A stretch of 24,783 nucleotides of DNA from Anaerolineaceae bacterium (lineage in GTDB: Bacteria > Chloroflexota > Anaerolineae > Anaerolineales > Anaerolineaceae): NCBI GenBank assembly GCA_017995665.1, contig JAGOIM010000005.1, positions 1 to 24,783 of the forward strand. Reading direction: 5' to 3'. The notes beneath the pieces were generated by a model, which saw only the letters and a program-made list of their open reading frames with translations, was not told the DNA's origin and did not search any database. Positions 1 to 7,929 of the stretch are shown piece by piece (position 1 is the stretch's first letter; the number at the start of each line of letters is the position of its first letter). Position numbers and translations under genes: made by a program.

Positions 1-522
1 GTCAATCGGATTGGTGAAATTAATTCCGACACGCTAAAGGTTGACGAACTCGTTCCCGAATCTCCCGGGAAATACAAGGCTGATGATACGGTAACCGTCA
101 TGGGTTTGGATCGGGTTGCCTACAATTTTGCCCAATGCTGCAAACCGATGCCAGGCGATCCGATTATCGGTTACATCACCCGTGGCAGAGGCGTTACCAT
201 TCACCGAACGGATTGCCCGAACGCCATGAGTCTCAAAGACACAGAACGCCTGATAAATGTGGATTGGGGTGTCGCCCAACAGACTTATCCTGTTCCTCTG
301 CAAGTTACCGCCTATGACCGCCAGGGTTTGATAAGTGACATTTCGGTAGTCCTCTCCAGTGAACCGGTACGACTGGTTGATTTTTCATACACCACCCGGC
401 AACATATTATCAGAGCCAATCTCGTAATCGAAGTTGCCGAAATCAACCAGCTTAGTAGGGTTTTAGCAAGACTGGACAATCTGCCGAATGTAATTGAAGC
501 GACCCGGGTTCGCCCCGGATAG
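1..522 (+). CDS. relA: RelA/SpoT-family (p)ppGpp synthetase/hydrolase, C-terminal part (5' end outside window)
   Basis: The reading frame is open from base 1 (173 codons visible) and ends at TAG, so the gene is cut by the window edge. What remains is the regulatory C-terminus of a long RelA/SpoT homolog, which makes and/or degrades the alarmone (p)ppGpp. Visible first is the zinc-finger/RIS region: a CC pair at window codons 46-47, then PGDPIIGYITRGRGVTIHR and a further Cys, matching the family's CC...H...C pattern. An ACT domain follows at about codons 95-173 (YPVPLQVTAYDRQGLISDIS). The catalytic domains are off the edge, so synthetase, hydrolase or both cannot be decided; the symbol is generic. 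The family is certain; the exact activity is not. Confidence 0.93.
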   Translation, partial: VNRIGEINSDTLKVDELVPESPGKYKADDTVTVMGLDRVAYNFAQCCKPMPGDPIIGYITRGRGVTIHRTDCPNAMSLKDTERLINVDWGVAQQTYPVPLQVTAYDRQGLISDISVVLSSEPVRLVDFSYTTRQHIIRANLVIEVAEINQLSRVLARLDNLPNVIEATRVRPG

Positions 523-551
523 TTTTGCATCGTTGCACTCAAACCTGTGGC

Positions 552-580
552 TTTACGCATTGCCGGCTCTAAGGTAAAAT
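552..580 (+). promoter_or_regulatory. Candidate sigma70-type promoter for the 616-7426 gene run
   Basis: TTTACG (552-557) and TAAAAT (575-580) are separated by 17 bp in the gap after the relA stop. Four of six and five of six bases match the -35 and -10 consensus. Transcription would start near 587, just inside the inverted repeat at 586-607. Confidence 0.4.
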
Positions 581-585
581 ATCTG

Positions 586-607
586 CCAGATGTTAAGTAA
601 AATCTGG
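586..607 (+). promoter_or_regulatory. Inverted repeat overlapping the ribosome binding site of the 616 gene
   Basis: CCAGAT (586-591) and ATCTGG (602-607) form a perfect 6-bp inverted repeat with a 10-nt spacer. Its 3' arm includes the first bases of the GGAG Shine-Dalgarno (606-609). It could be an operator at the start site or an RNA hairpin that limits translation. The arms are short, so chance is possible. Confidence 0.3.
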
Positions 608-615
608 AGATAATT

Positions 616-846
616 ATGACCAAAATTTTTTGCAAATATCTTGACTGTTTATTTCTGGATGACCGCCATTGCAGTGCAGCCGCAATTGAGTTAAACCAGG
701 AAAACGGATGCCTGACTTATCGACCTTCCGATGATGATGTTTCTATCAGCGATTGGGATGACGACCTCGAATGGGATGAGGACGAAGACACCGTCGGACT
801 TTGGGAAGTCGAAGAGGAAGAAGATCAGGAAGAAGACGAAGAGTAA
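616..846 (+). CDS. Small four-cysteine protein with very acidic tail (DUF1540-like N-terminus)
   Basis: A 76-aa protein with ATG start and a GGAG ribosome binding site 6 nt upstream. The N-terminal half has four cysteines spaced C6-x4-C11-x7-C19-x12-C32, with CSAAAIEL around the third. This resembles the small metal-binding DUF1540 pattern known from Firmicutes; the resemblance is by eye only. From about residue 38 the chain is almost wholly Asp/Glu with Trp, and the last 14 residues hold 12 acidic ones. No membrane segment or signal is seen. It leads the 616-7426 run. Function is unknown; a zinc-binding or partner-binding protein is the most that can be said. Confidence 0.72.
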   Translation: MTKIFCKYLDCLFLDDRHCSAAAIELNQENGCLTYRPSDDDVSISDWDDDLEWDEDEDTVGLWEVEEEEDQEEDEE

Positions 847-878
847 TCAAGGTCTTTCTGCCTGTGAAAGGAAAAATA

Positions 879-1403
879 ATGAGCAATAAACAAGCTTTCC
901 ACGCTATTAATGTATTTATCGAGCCATGGTTTCGGGAAGAAATCATTGAAAAAGTTCTCGAAGACTTCTCCAAATATACTGAAGAAAGTCGCAAAGAACT
1001 GGCTGAAACTCTTAAAAATGATGTGAAAGTGAGCGGCTTCCGCAAAACACTAACCGCTCCAAAACGACTGCTAATTCGCGAAGCTGCAAAAGTTTTTGAA
1101 GGCAATCCTTTTTTTGTTGCAGTGATTTTGAATTGCTGGATGCAACTATTTGCACAAAATGACGAAACTTTTGTAACCAGCTTAAAGGAGCTTGGTTTTG
1201 AAGTTCCCGCTGAAAAGCCTCTCTACGCTGACCCAATCAATGCTTTTGACCAAGGCTGGCCCGAAGGTTTGGATTACGCCAAATTGATTGAGACAGTTCG
1301 GAAGACTGACGATAAACTTGAAATGTCCGACGACCAAATCGTTTTTTACGCTATTTTGAGGACCGGAAACCTGCCTAGTGAGAAAGAAGCTGAAAATGAC
1401 TGA
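879..1403 (+). CDS. Hypothetical protein, 174 aa, mostly helical
   Basis: I do not recognise this protein. The frame is open further upstream, but ATG 879 is preferred because an AAAGGA ribosome binding site lies at 867-872 and the upstream extension is Arg-rich, overlaps the previous gene and looks noncoding. The protein is soluble, without signal or membrane segment. It is rich in Lys/Glu helices in the first half (EIIEKVLEDFSKYTEE) and has a hydrophobic stretch FFVAVILNCWMQLF near residues 77-90. Its 3' end overlaps the Asp23-family gene by 8 bases, indicating translational coupling, so a role tied to that gene or to nusB is possible but unproven. Confidence 0.75.
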   Translation: MSNKQAFHAINVFIEPWFREEIIEKVLEDFSKYTEESRKELAETLKNDVKVSGFRKTLTAPKRLLIREAAKVFEGNPFFVAVILNCWMQLFAQNDETFVTSLKELGFEVPAEKPLYADPINAFDQGWPEGLDYAKLIETVRKTDDKLEMSDDQIVFYAILRTGNLPSEKEAEND

Positions 1404-1743
1404 TAATGCCTCTGAAATAAACAATGAACCTATTGGAAAAACAACAATCGCTCCTTCTGTAATCAGCACGATTGCCAGTTTGACTACGCTGGCTGTTCCC
1501 GGGGTTAGCCGCATGTCTTCTGAGTCCATTCAGCTTAGTTTCCCTGAAAATGAAGGTGTGAAACTTGAAATCAAGGATGAACAAATATACCTTGATCTAT
1601 ATGTGATCATCACAAGCGATCATAACGCCCGATTGCTTGCTGAAACAATTCAAGAACGCGTCCATCGCGCGATTACCGAGATGGTTGGCATGTCGGTTGC
1701 TCGAATCAACGTCCATATTACAAATGTGGATATTGAAGCTTAG
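1396..1743 (+). CDS. Asp23/Gls24-family envelope/stress protein
   Basis: A 116-aa protein of the Asp23 family. It shows the typical opening IAPSVISTIASLTTLAVPGV followed by a middle beta-rich part and the closing segment VARINVHITNVDI. Family members are small alkaline-shock or membrane-anchored scaffold proteins; in Bacillus the paralog YqhY also sits directly before nusB and influences acetyl-CoA carboxylase. The same neighbour is seen here: nusB begins 6 bases after this stop. ATG 1396 is preferred over an in-frame GTG at 1378, which has no visible ribosome binding site. No membrane segment is seen, so it is probably cytoplasmic. Confidence 0.85.
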   Translation: MTDNASEINNEPIGKTTIAPSVISTIASLTTLAVPGVSRMSSESIQLSFPENEGVKLEIKDEQIYLDLYVIITSDHNARLLAETIQERVHRAITEMVGMSVARINVHITNVDIEA

Positions 1744-1749
1744 ATAATT

Positions 1750-2184
1750 ATGAAATTACGAACACGTGCAAGATTAGTAGCTTTACAAGCCTTATATGAG
1801 ATTGATTTAACAGAACATTCTTTAGGAACTGTTCTGGATTACCGTTCTCTCGAACAGGAATTGGATAATAGTCAACTCGAATTTGCCCGCGAACTGATAT
1901 CCGGTGTTCGTGATAACGCAGCACTATTGGACGAGCTGATCAGCAAATATGCTCCTGAATGGCCTATGGAACAGCTTGCTGTGATTGATCGCAACATTTT
2001 ACGAATGGCTCTTTGGGAGGTAGCTTTTTATAAAAAAACACCTCTCAAAGTTGGCATTAACGAAGCGGTCGAGTTGGCAAAGATGTTTGGTACTGATTCT
2101 TCTCCACGATTCGTCAACGGTGTTTTAGGCAGTTTGGTTGAAAATTTAGAAAACATCCAAAAGAACGAAAAGGACCTCCGGTGA
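1750..2184 (+). CDS. nusB: Transcription antitermination factor NusB
   Basis: A 144-aa all-helical protein of normal NusB length. It works with NusE (S10), NusA and NusG on boxA RNA to keep RNA polymerase processive through rRNA operons. The sequence shows the Arg-rich start (KLRTRARLVALQALYEID), the central PEWPMEQLAVIDRNILRMALWE, and the C-terminal INEAVELAKMFG and FVNGVLGSL that mark the family. It follows the Asp23-family gene by 6 bases, and the next gene starts 1 base after its TGA, so it is inside an operon. No unusual features. Confidence 0.96.
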   Translation: MKLRTRARLVALQALYEIDLTEHSLGTVLDYRSLEQELDNSQLEFARELISGVRDNAALLDELISKYAPEWPMEQLAVIDRNILRMALWEVAFYKKTPLKVGINEAVELAKMFGTDSSPRFVNGVLGSLVENLENIQKNEKDLR

Positions 2185-2185
2185 A

Positions 2186-4519
2186 GTGAAAACAAAAGCC
2201 CGGCTTGTCCTTTTTTCATTAAGCGCACTCCTGATACTTTCTATTTTATCCGGCTGTGCCCTTAGTTTTCAAAACAAAAATTCGGTTAATCCATCTCAAA
2301 AACACTTCATTCCTGACAAACTTCATGAGCCTGACTTAGTCGAAGTTCAATTCGCAGTTAAACCACAGAACATTCTCTCAGATAAAGATGCGATTGTTCT
2401 GGAACTTCTTGATTTAGGAGAGGGCACAAAAAATAAAGCTGAAGATTATCCCTTAAATTTGGTTGAGGGGAATTTTGTTACCAGCCTATTCCTTCCCGAA
2501 GGAGCAAGCATTGCCTATCGCTATCGCCTGGTGCAACCGGTTGGAGCCCCTGAATTATTAAGCGATGGAACCCCTTTACCTTTTCGTCAGCTGCTGGTTC
2601 GAGAAAACTTGAAGATATCCGACATCATCGCCGGATGGAGTGAACACGATTATCACGGCGCATTGGTCGATTTGAATGGTGTTGTTGCTGACGATAAAAC
2701 CGAAGAACCAATCCCCGATATTTTGGTGAACGTAGCCGGGAAAACAGCGCTAACAGATATGAACGGTCGTTTTTATATCCGGGGCTTACCCGAAGGTCTG
2801 CACAATTTGCTCGCGACGAGTAATGACGGAAGTTATCTAACTTTCCAACAAGAAGTAAATATGGTTGAAACGCTTTCGACGATGGCGATTGTTCGAATGC
2901 AAGCCGCAAAAGCGGTAACACTTACTTTTGTCGCAAATCAACCCGAAGGCTCACCGCAATTGCCAGTCAGAATTGCCGGGAACCTTCGTCAATTTGGCTT
3001 GACCTTTCAGGATATGCTCAACGGAAACGGAGCCCAGCCTGTAAACATGCCGACGCTTATCAAAAATGAGGACGGTCAGGATGTAAGCCAAATCAAAGTC
3101 TATGCCGGCAGCTATCTTCGCTATCAATACACCAGCGGTGATGCGAATATAAACAGCGAACGCGATGAGCAAGGCAAAAGCTATGTCAGAGAGTTCATCG
3201 TTCCTGATGAAGACACAATCGTCAATGATACGATTGCCAGCTGGCATACCGAACAGAATGGCGAAATAAGCTTTTCAGTAAAAGCACCGGAAGACACTCC
3301 TTCCGAAGATCGTCTTTTTATTCAATTTAAACAAAATGAATGGTCTAACCCCCTTCCGATGAATAAAACCGGTGAAAATCTCTGGGAATTCATTTTTTAT
3401 CCCCGGATTGGCAGTGAAGATCCGATTGAGTACCGCTATTGTCGAAATGCAAATTGTTTAAACGGTTTGGAAGAAGGTGAGACAGCTCGTTCTTTCCTTG
3501 TTGGCAGCCTTACCGAAAAAGCCGACGAAATTAGCGGATGGGCAAATTGGGAACCCGAAAGCTGGGTAGATAATTCACAGCTCTCGCTCAACTTTGACGA
3601 TGAATTGCTGCGCGGTTTGGAACTCGACCCGCAATACTTGTCCGAAAATATCAACGCTACACTCGACCTTATTGACAAAATGAAGGCAGCTGGTTTCAAC
3701 ACTTTGATTTTGACCCCTGTTTGGAATGTTTACAGCTACAAAAACCTACCGATTATCGACAGTGACCCATCGAACACCATCCCATCCTATGAATTAAACC
3801 GTATTGCCGCTTTAGCGCATTCAAATGGTTTGAAAATCGTCCTCTACCCTCAACTCGAAAATCCAACAGATATGGAAAACTGGTGGGAGAATTCTCAAAA
3901 AACCGAACTCTGGTGGCAGCAATGGTACGCAGAGTATGAGCGGATGGTTATGCATTCGGTCAAACTTGCCACGAGAATCCAGGCAGAACAGCTCATTCTT
4001 GGCGGACCGGCGGTCGTCAACAGCTATCCGGGAAAATTGGAAACAGTATCCGACAACTTTGGCACACCCAAAACCAGCGGCGAAACCTGGTCTAACTTGC
4101 TAAAAAAGACCGATGATTACTACCAGGGCGAATTGCTCCTGGCGCGATCAGTGGATAATGATTTCATTGAAACCTATGAATTCGATGAACATGTTCAAGG
4201 CTTTTACTTATTAATCGATTCCCAAAGCTTGTCTTCTGAGGAAGCGGAGTGGGTTCTTGACAGCACAATAGCTAATTTTCAAAACAGCCAAAACAAAGCT
4301 GTTTATCTTGCTCTAAAGACCACTGATATGGATCTGGAGTGGCAATATGACTACTATTATGCCTATCTGAATCCAATTTCTTACCGTGGATGGATTGCTG
4401 GTGTTTCCAGCCGCGGTTTTAACCCATCAATACAAACAACAGATTTCTCATCTTCAATTTACGGGAAACCTGCCTGGAATTTGTTTTCACAACCCAACAA
4501 AGGAGAATTAAAAAACTAA
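2186..4519 (+). CDS. Large lipoprotein with carboxypeptidase-regulatory-like domain and GH113-like TIM-barrel domain
   Basis: A 777-aa secreted protein with GTG start one base after the nusB stop. Residues 1-24 are a lipoprotein signal ending in the lipobox SILSGC, so it should be lipidated and anchored outside the membrane. Beta-sandwich-like segments follow. Around residues 155-215 is a carboxypeptidase-regulatory/transthyretin-like domain (VADDKTEEPIPDILVNVAG, LTDMNGRFYIRGLPEG). From about residue 486 a TIM-barrel-like region begins (KMKAAGFNTLILTPVWNVY) and ends with RGWIAGVSSRGFNPS and SSSIYGKPAW, similar in style to GH113 mannanase-like barrels. Whether the catalytic glutamates are kept cannot be judged by eye. 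Polysaccharide binding or cleavage at the cell surface is an inference. Confidence 0.78.
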   Translation: MKTKARLVLFSLSALLILSILSGCALSFQNKNSVNPSQKHFIPDKLHEPDLVEVQFAVKPQNILSDKDAIVLELLDLGEGTKNKAEDYPLNLVEGNFVTSLFLPEGASIAYRYRLVQPVGAPELLSDGTPLPFRQLLVRENLKISDIIAGWSEHDYHGALVDLNGVVADDKTEEPIPDILVNVAGKTALTDMNGRFYIRGLPEGLHNLLATSNDGSYLTFQQEVNMVETLSTMAIVRMQAAKAVTLTFVANQPEGSPQLPVRIAGNLRQFGLTFQDMLNGNGAQPVNMPTLIKNEDGQDVSQIKVYAGSYLRYQYTSGDANINSERDEQGKSYVREFIVPDEDTIVNDTIASWHTEQNGEISFSVKAPEDTPSEDRLFIQFKQNEWSNPLPMNKTGENLWEFIFYPRIGSEDPIEYRYCRNANCLNGLEEGETARSFLVGSLTEKADEISGWANWEPESWVDNSQLSLNFDDELLRGLELDPQYLSENINATLDLIDKMKAAGFNTLILTPVWNVYSYKNLPIIDSDPSNTIPSYELNRIAALAHSNGLKIVLYPQLENPTDMENWWENSQKTELWWQQWYAEYERMVMHSVKLATRIQAEQLILGGPAVVNSYPGKLETVSDNFGTPKTSGETWSNLLKKTDDYYQGELLLARSVDNDFIETYEFDEHVQGFYLLIDSQSLSSEEAEWVLDSTIANFQNSQNKAVYLALKTTDMDLEWQYDYYYAYLNPISYRGWIAGVSSRGFNPSIQTTDFSSSIYGKPAWNLFSQPNKGELKN

Positions 4520-4521
4520 TC

Positions 4522-6111
4522 ATGAATCAGGTCAATCAAATAATACGGAACGAACTTGAAAAACTGGGCTTGGGGGCCGAACAAAAAGTTAAATATAACC
4601 AAACTGTCCCAGAGATTGTAACGGAATCTCTTATGCAGGATGAAACCGTTCTTGCCGATACCGGCGCACTGGTCGTAAACACCTCACCCTTTACCGGCCG
4701 CTCGCCTAACGATAAATATTTAGTCGAAAACGGTGATCCTGACCTTTGGTACGCCTCCGGCACAGAACCGATGACTGTTGATAATTTCCACAAACTCAAG
4801 GGCAAATTAATCGAAACCTTGAAAGACGAAACCATTTATGTTCGCGATGTGATGGCTGGGGCTGACCCCGAGAACAGTCTCCGGATTCGTGTTATCAGTG
4901 ATATGGCTTGGCAAATGCTGGCTTCGAACAACATGTTCATTGCCAACCGAAGCTCCGAACCGCATCAAGACCCTGATTTCACCTTGATCGTTTCTTCCAA
5001 ATTCGCCGGTGACCCGGCTGCTGACGGCTTGCGCTCACCCGCAATGGTTGCCCTGAATTTTGAAGAAAAACTGGTCCTGATCGGCAATACCCGCTATGCC
5101 GGCGAAGTTAAAAAATCGGTTTTCACTTTAATGAATTATGTCTTACCCAAACGCGACATCTTACCTTTGCATTGCTCTGCCAATATCGGCAAAGACGGCG
5201 AAGTTGCCCTCTTTTTCGGATTGAGTGGCACAGGCAAAACCACGCTGTCTTCTGATGAAGACCGTGCTTTGATTGGCGATGACGAACACGGCTGGAGCGA
5301 TAACGGAACTTTCAACTTTGAAGGCGGTTGCTATGCGAAAACCATTCGCCTCAACCCCAAGTATGAACCCCTGGTTTGGTCAGCGGTAAATCGCTTTGGT
5401 ACCTTGCTTGAAAATGTTCCCCTCAATGAAAAAGACCATCCCAATTTCGATGATAACAGCATCACCGAAAACACCCGTGCTTCTTATCCGTTGACTTTTA
5501 TCAGCAACTACGAACCGAGTGGCACAGGCGGGCAGCCGACCAACATCTTCTTCCTGACCGCAGATGCCTTTGGCGTTTTGCCTCCATTGTCAAAATTGAC
5601 AAAAGAACAGGCGATGTATTACTTCCTAAGCGGTTACACCTCTAAATTAGCAGGTACAGAACGTGGTTTAGGCAATAAACCCGAAGCAACCTTCTCTACA
5701 TGCTTTGGCGCACCCTTCCTGCCCCTCAAACCGACTGTTTATGCCAAATTGCTGGCAGAAAAATTGGAAGAACACGGCACCAAAGTTTGGCTGCTCAATA
5801 CCGGTTGGTCCGGCGGTGGTTTTGGCGTCGGTGAAAGAATCGCCCTGCCCCTCACCCGTGCAATGATCAGTGCCGCTCTGAATGGTGAGTTGGATAATGT
5901 TCCGACCCACATTCATCCGATTTTCAATGTTGCTATCCCGAATACTGTTCCTTGTGTTCCTTCTGAAATTCTCAACCCCGAAATGTCCTGGGAAGACAAG
6001 GAAGCCTATCAAATTGATGCAAAAGCCCTGGCAGCCAAATTTGTTGCCAACTTTAAGAAATACGAAGAAAACGTTGGACCCGAAGTCCCCGCTTCCGGTC
6101 CCGTTGCCTGA
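4522..6111 (+). CDS. pckA: Phosphoenolpyruvate carboxykinase (ATP)
   Basis: A 529-aa cytoplasmic enzyme that converts oxaloacetate plus ATP to phosphoenolpyruvate, CO2 and ADP, the entry step of gluconeogenesis. Length is normal for the ATP-dependent family. Visible motifs are the substrate region TGRSPNDKYLV (residues 58-68), the P-loop GLSGTGKTT (233-241), the metal-binding IGDDEHGW (251-258), and GTERGLG towards the C-terminus. The start ATG lies 2 bases after the lipoprotein stop. The only good Shine-Dalgarno (GGAG, 4502-4505) is 16 bases upstream, unusually far, so initiation may depend partly on coupling. It is followed by murA after 16 bases. Confidence 0.97.
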   Translation: MNQVNQIIRNELEKLGLGAEQKVKYNQTVPEIVTESLMQDETVLADTGALVVNTSPFTGRSPNDKYLVENGDPDLWYASGTEPMTVDNFHKLKGKLIETLKDETIYVRDVMAGADPENSLRIRVISDMAWQMLASNNMFIANRSSEPHQDPDFTLIVSSKFAGDPAADGLRSPAMVALNFEEKLVLIGNTRYAGEVKKSVFTLMNYVLPKRDILPLHCSANIGKDGEVALFFGLSGTGKTTLSSDEDRALIGDDEHGWSDNGTFNFEGGCYAKTIRLNPKYEPLVWSAVNRFGTLLENVPLNEKDHPNFDDNSITENTRASYPLTFISNYEPSGTGGQPTNIFFLTADAFGVLPPLSKLTKEQAMYYFLSGYTSKLAGTERGLGNKPEATFSTCFGAPFLPLKPTVYAKLLAEKLEEHGTKVWLLNTGWSGGGFGVGERIALPLTRAMISAALNGELDNVPTHIHPIFNVAIPNTVPCVPSEILNPEMSWEDKEAYQIDAKALAAKFVANFKKYEENVGPEVPASGPVA

Positions 6112-6127
6112 GGAGCAGGAGTTGTAA

Positions 6128-7426
6128 ATGGATAAATTCATCATTCAGGGAGGCAAGCCACTTCATGGCACAATGCGACCATCCGGGAATAAGAACGCCG
6201 CACTTCCGATGATGGCTGCTTGTCTGTTGACCAAAGAGCCGGTTATCTTGAAAAACATGCCTGACATTCAGGATACCCGAACGATGGCAAAGCTGATGCA
6301 GAGCCTCGGCGTTGAAATTAGCAAAGATCCAGAAAATTCAACCTGGACCTTTCGTGCCGAACATATTCGCCCTGCCGATCTCGACCCTGACCTTTGTCGT
6401 CAGATTCGAGCTTCAATCTTACTTGCCGGTCCGGTTACCGCCCGATTTGGCGATCTGAAATTGCCACCTCCTGGCGGTGATGTCATCGGTCGAAGAAGAG
6501 TAGACACGCATATCCTGGCACTCGAAAAACTTGGCGCAATATTCAACTATACCAACTACTTTGAGTTTTCATCCAAAGGTTTAGTCGGGGCTGATATCTT
6601 GCTTGATGAAGCCAGTGTTACCGCGACCGAAAACACGATTATGGCTGCGGTTCTGGCAAAAGGAACGACCTATATCCGAAACGCAGCCTCTGAACCGCAT
6701 GTTCAACAGCTTTGTCATTTGTTGAATGCGATGGGTGCAAAAATTCAAAACATTGGCTCAAACGTTTTGGAAATTGAAGGCGTTGACGAACTGCACGGGG
6801 CAGATGCTACAATTGGGCCTGATTACCTTGAGGTAATCAGCTTTGTCGGTGCAGCAGTTGTTACCGGAGGCGAAATTCGTATCAAAGATGCCGGTGTTGA
6901 ATATCTGCGCATGGTACAGCTGGTTTTGGAAAGAATTGGCGTCAAAATGATTTTTGACGGCGATGATATCCTCGTTCCTGCAAATCAAGTTTTAGAAATT
7001 CAACCCGATCTTGGTAACGCAATTCCAGAAATTAGCGTTATGCCCTGGCCAGCCTTCCCCACCGACTTAATGAGCATCGCTATTGTCATTGCAACCCAAG
7101 CAAAGGGAGCCATCCTCTTCCATGATTGGATGTATCCCAGCCGTATGTTCTTTATCGACAAGCTTGTCTCGATGGGCGCACAAATTGTTCTTTGCGACCC
7201 CCATCGCTGTATCGTCAATGGTCCGACAAAACTAAACGCAGAAAAGCTCGACAGCCCCGATATCCGGGCTGGGATTGCCTTGGTTTTGGCCGCCTTGTCC
7301 GCGAATGGCGAGTCGACTATACGCAATGTAGGCCAAATTGACAGAGGATATGAGCGAATTGATGAGAAATTACAAGCACTGGGTGCAGATATTGTGCGTA
7401 AACGAACGGTGACCACTGCAAATTAA
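6128..7426 (+). CDS. murA: UDP-N-acetylglucosamine 1-carboxyvinyltransferase (MurA), Asp-type active site
   Basis: A 432-aa enzyme of normal MurA length; it transfers enolpyruvate from PEP to UDP-GlcNAc, the first committed step of peptidoglycan synthesis. The N-terminal catalytic pattern RPSGNKNAALPMMAA (17-31) and the loop LPPPGGDVIGRRRVD (112-126) are clear. In that loop the usual catalytic Cys (Cys115 in E. coli) is Asp118, codon GAT at 6479-6481. Asp at this position is the known naturally fosfomycin-insensitive form in mycobacteria, Chlamydia and Borrelia. A good ribosome binding site (AGGAG) sits just upstream. It is the last gene of its operon and is followed by a strong terminator. 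Its substrate PEP is the product of the preceding pckA. Confidence 0.96.
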   Translation: MDKFIIQGGKPLHGTMRPSGNKNAALPMMAACLLTKEPVILKNMPDIQDTRTMAKLMQSLGVEISKDPENSTWTFRAEHIRPADLDPDLCRQIRASILLAGPVTARFGDLKLPPPGGDVIGRRRVDTHILALEKLGAIFNYTNYFEFSSKGLVGADILLDEASVTATENTIMAAVLAKGTTYIRNAASEPHVQQLCHLLNAMGAKIQNIGSNVLEIEGVDELHGADATIGPDYLEVISFVGAAVVTGGEIRIKDAGVEYLRMVQLVLERIGVKMIFDGDDILVPANQVLEIQPDLGNAIPEISVMPWPAFPTDLMSIAIVIATQAKGAILFHDWMYPSRMFFIDKLVSMGAQIVLCDPHRCIVNGPTKLNAEKLDSPDIRAGIALVLAALSANGESTIRNVGQIDRGYERIDEKLQALGADIVRKRTVTTAN

Positions 7427-7444
7427 AAGACTTTGTTAAATGAA

Positions 7445-7486
7445 AAAGAGCCAAAGATTTATACTTTTTGGCTCTTTATTTTTTTT
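7445..7486. terminator. Bidirectional intrinsic terminator between murA and trxA
   Basis: AAAGAGCCAAA (7445-7455) pairs with TTTGGCTCTTT (7467-7477) in an 11-bp stem, followed by a T-run to 7486. On the other strand the upstream A-run (7443-7447) gives a short T-tract, so it can also end the trxA transcript. Confidence 0.9.
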
Positions 7487-7497
7487 GAATGTCTGAA

Positions 7498-7842
7498 TTA
7501 TTTACCGGCAGCAACTTCCAAAAATTGATTAACGACATCTTTCAGCATCGGTTCGGGTAAAGCGCCTACCTGACGATGGACAATCTTTCCATCTTTAAGC
7601 ATCAACATTGTCGGGATGCCCTGGACGCCAAACTTACCAGCCCATTCATTATTCTCGTCAGTGTTTACTTTAGCGACAATCAATTTTCCTGCATATTCTT
7701 TGGCAATTTTGTCAAGGATTGGGGCAACCATCCGACAAGGTCCACACCAGGGAGCCCAAAAGTCGACGATTATCGGCAATTCATTTTCCAAAACAGTTTT
7801 CTCAAATGCAGCATCAGTTACGTTAATTGGTTCTTCAAACAT
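7498..7842 (-). CDS. trxA: Thioredoxin
   Basis: A 114-aa cytoplasmic disulfide reductase with a complete thioredoxin fold. It shows VDFWAPWCGPCRMVAP with the redox pair WCGPC at residues 32-36, and the cis-proline segment GIPTMLMLKDG. The start is placed at ATG 7842 because a GGAGAG ribosome binding site lies about 9 bases before it. A 5-codon-longer form would need a TTG start whose bases overlap that site. A promoter-like sequence is visible 42-69 bases upstream, so it probably has its own transcript, ending at the bidirectional terminator. Confidence 0.96.
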   Translation of the reverse strand: MFEEPINVTDAAFEKTVLENELPIIVDFWAPWCGPCRMVAPILDKIAKEYAGKLIVAKVNTDENNEWAGKFGVQGIPTMLMLKDGKIVHRQVGALPEPMLKDVVNQFLEVAAGK

Positions 7843-7883
7843 TTTCCATCTCTCCAATAATTTCAGTTAGTTATTTATCCAGA

Positions 7884-7911
7884 AGTATACAGCTCTATTT
7901 TTAATTTACAA
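7884..7911 (-). promoter_or_regulatory. Candidate promoter of trxA
   Basis: On the minus strand TTGTAA (7911-7906) and TATACT (7889-7884) are separated by 16 bp. The -10 matches the consensus in five of six bases. It lies between the lipid-kinase stop and the trxA start. Confidence 0.45.
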
Positions 7912-7929
7912 CATCAAAGACTAAACAAA

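Noticed and set aside
503..520. G+C-rich hairpin (CCGGG/CCCGG) at the relA 3' end.
   Set aside because: Only about 5 bp, inside coding sequence and with no T-run, so not called a terminator.
801..878. Upstream extension of the 174-aa gene, adding 26 Arg-rich residues.
   Set aside because: It overlaps the 616-846 gene's acidic codons in another frame and lacks a ribosome binding site; ATG 879 has AAAGGA.
5668..6144. A 158-codon open frame on the minus strand opposite pckA.
   Set aside because: Its translation is low-complexity and unlike any family, and it mirrors the codon use of the clear pckA gene; treated as a shadow frame.
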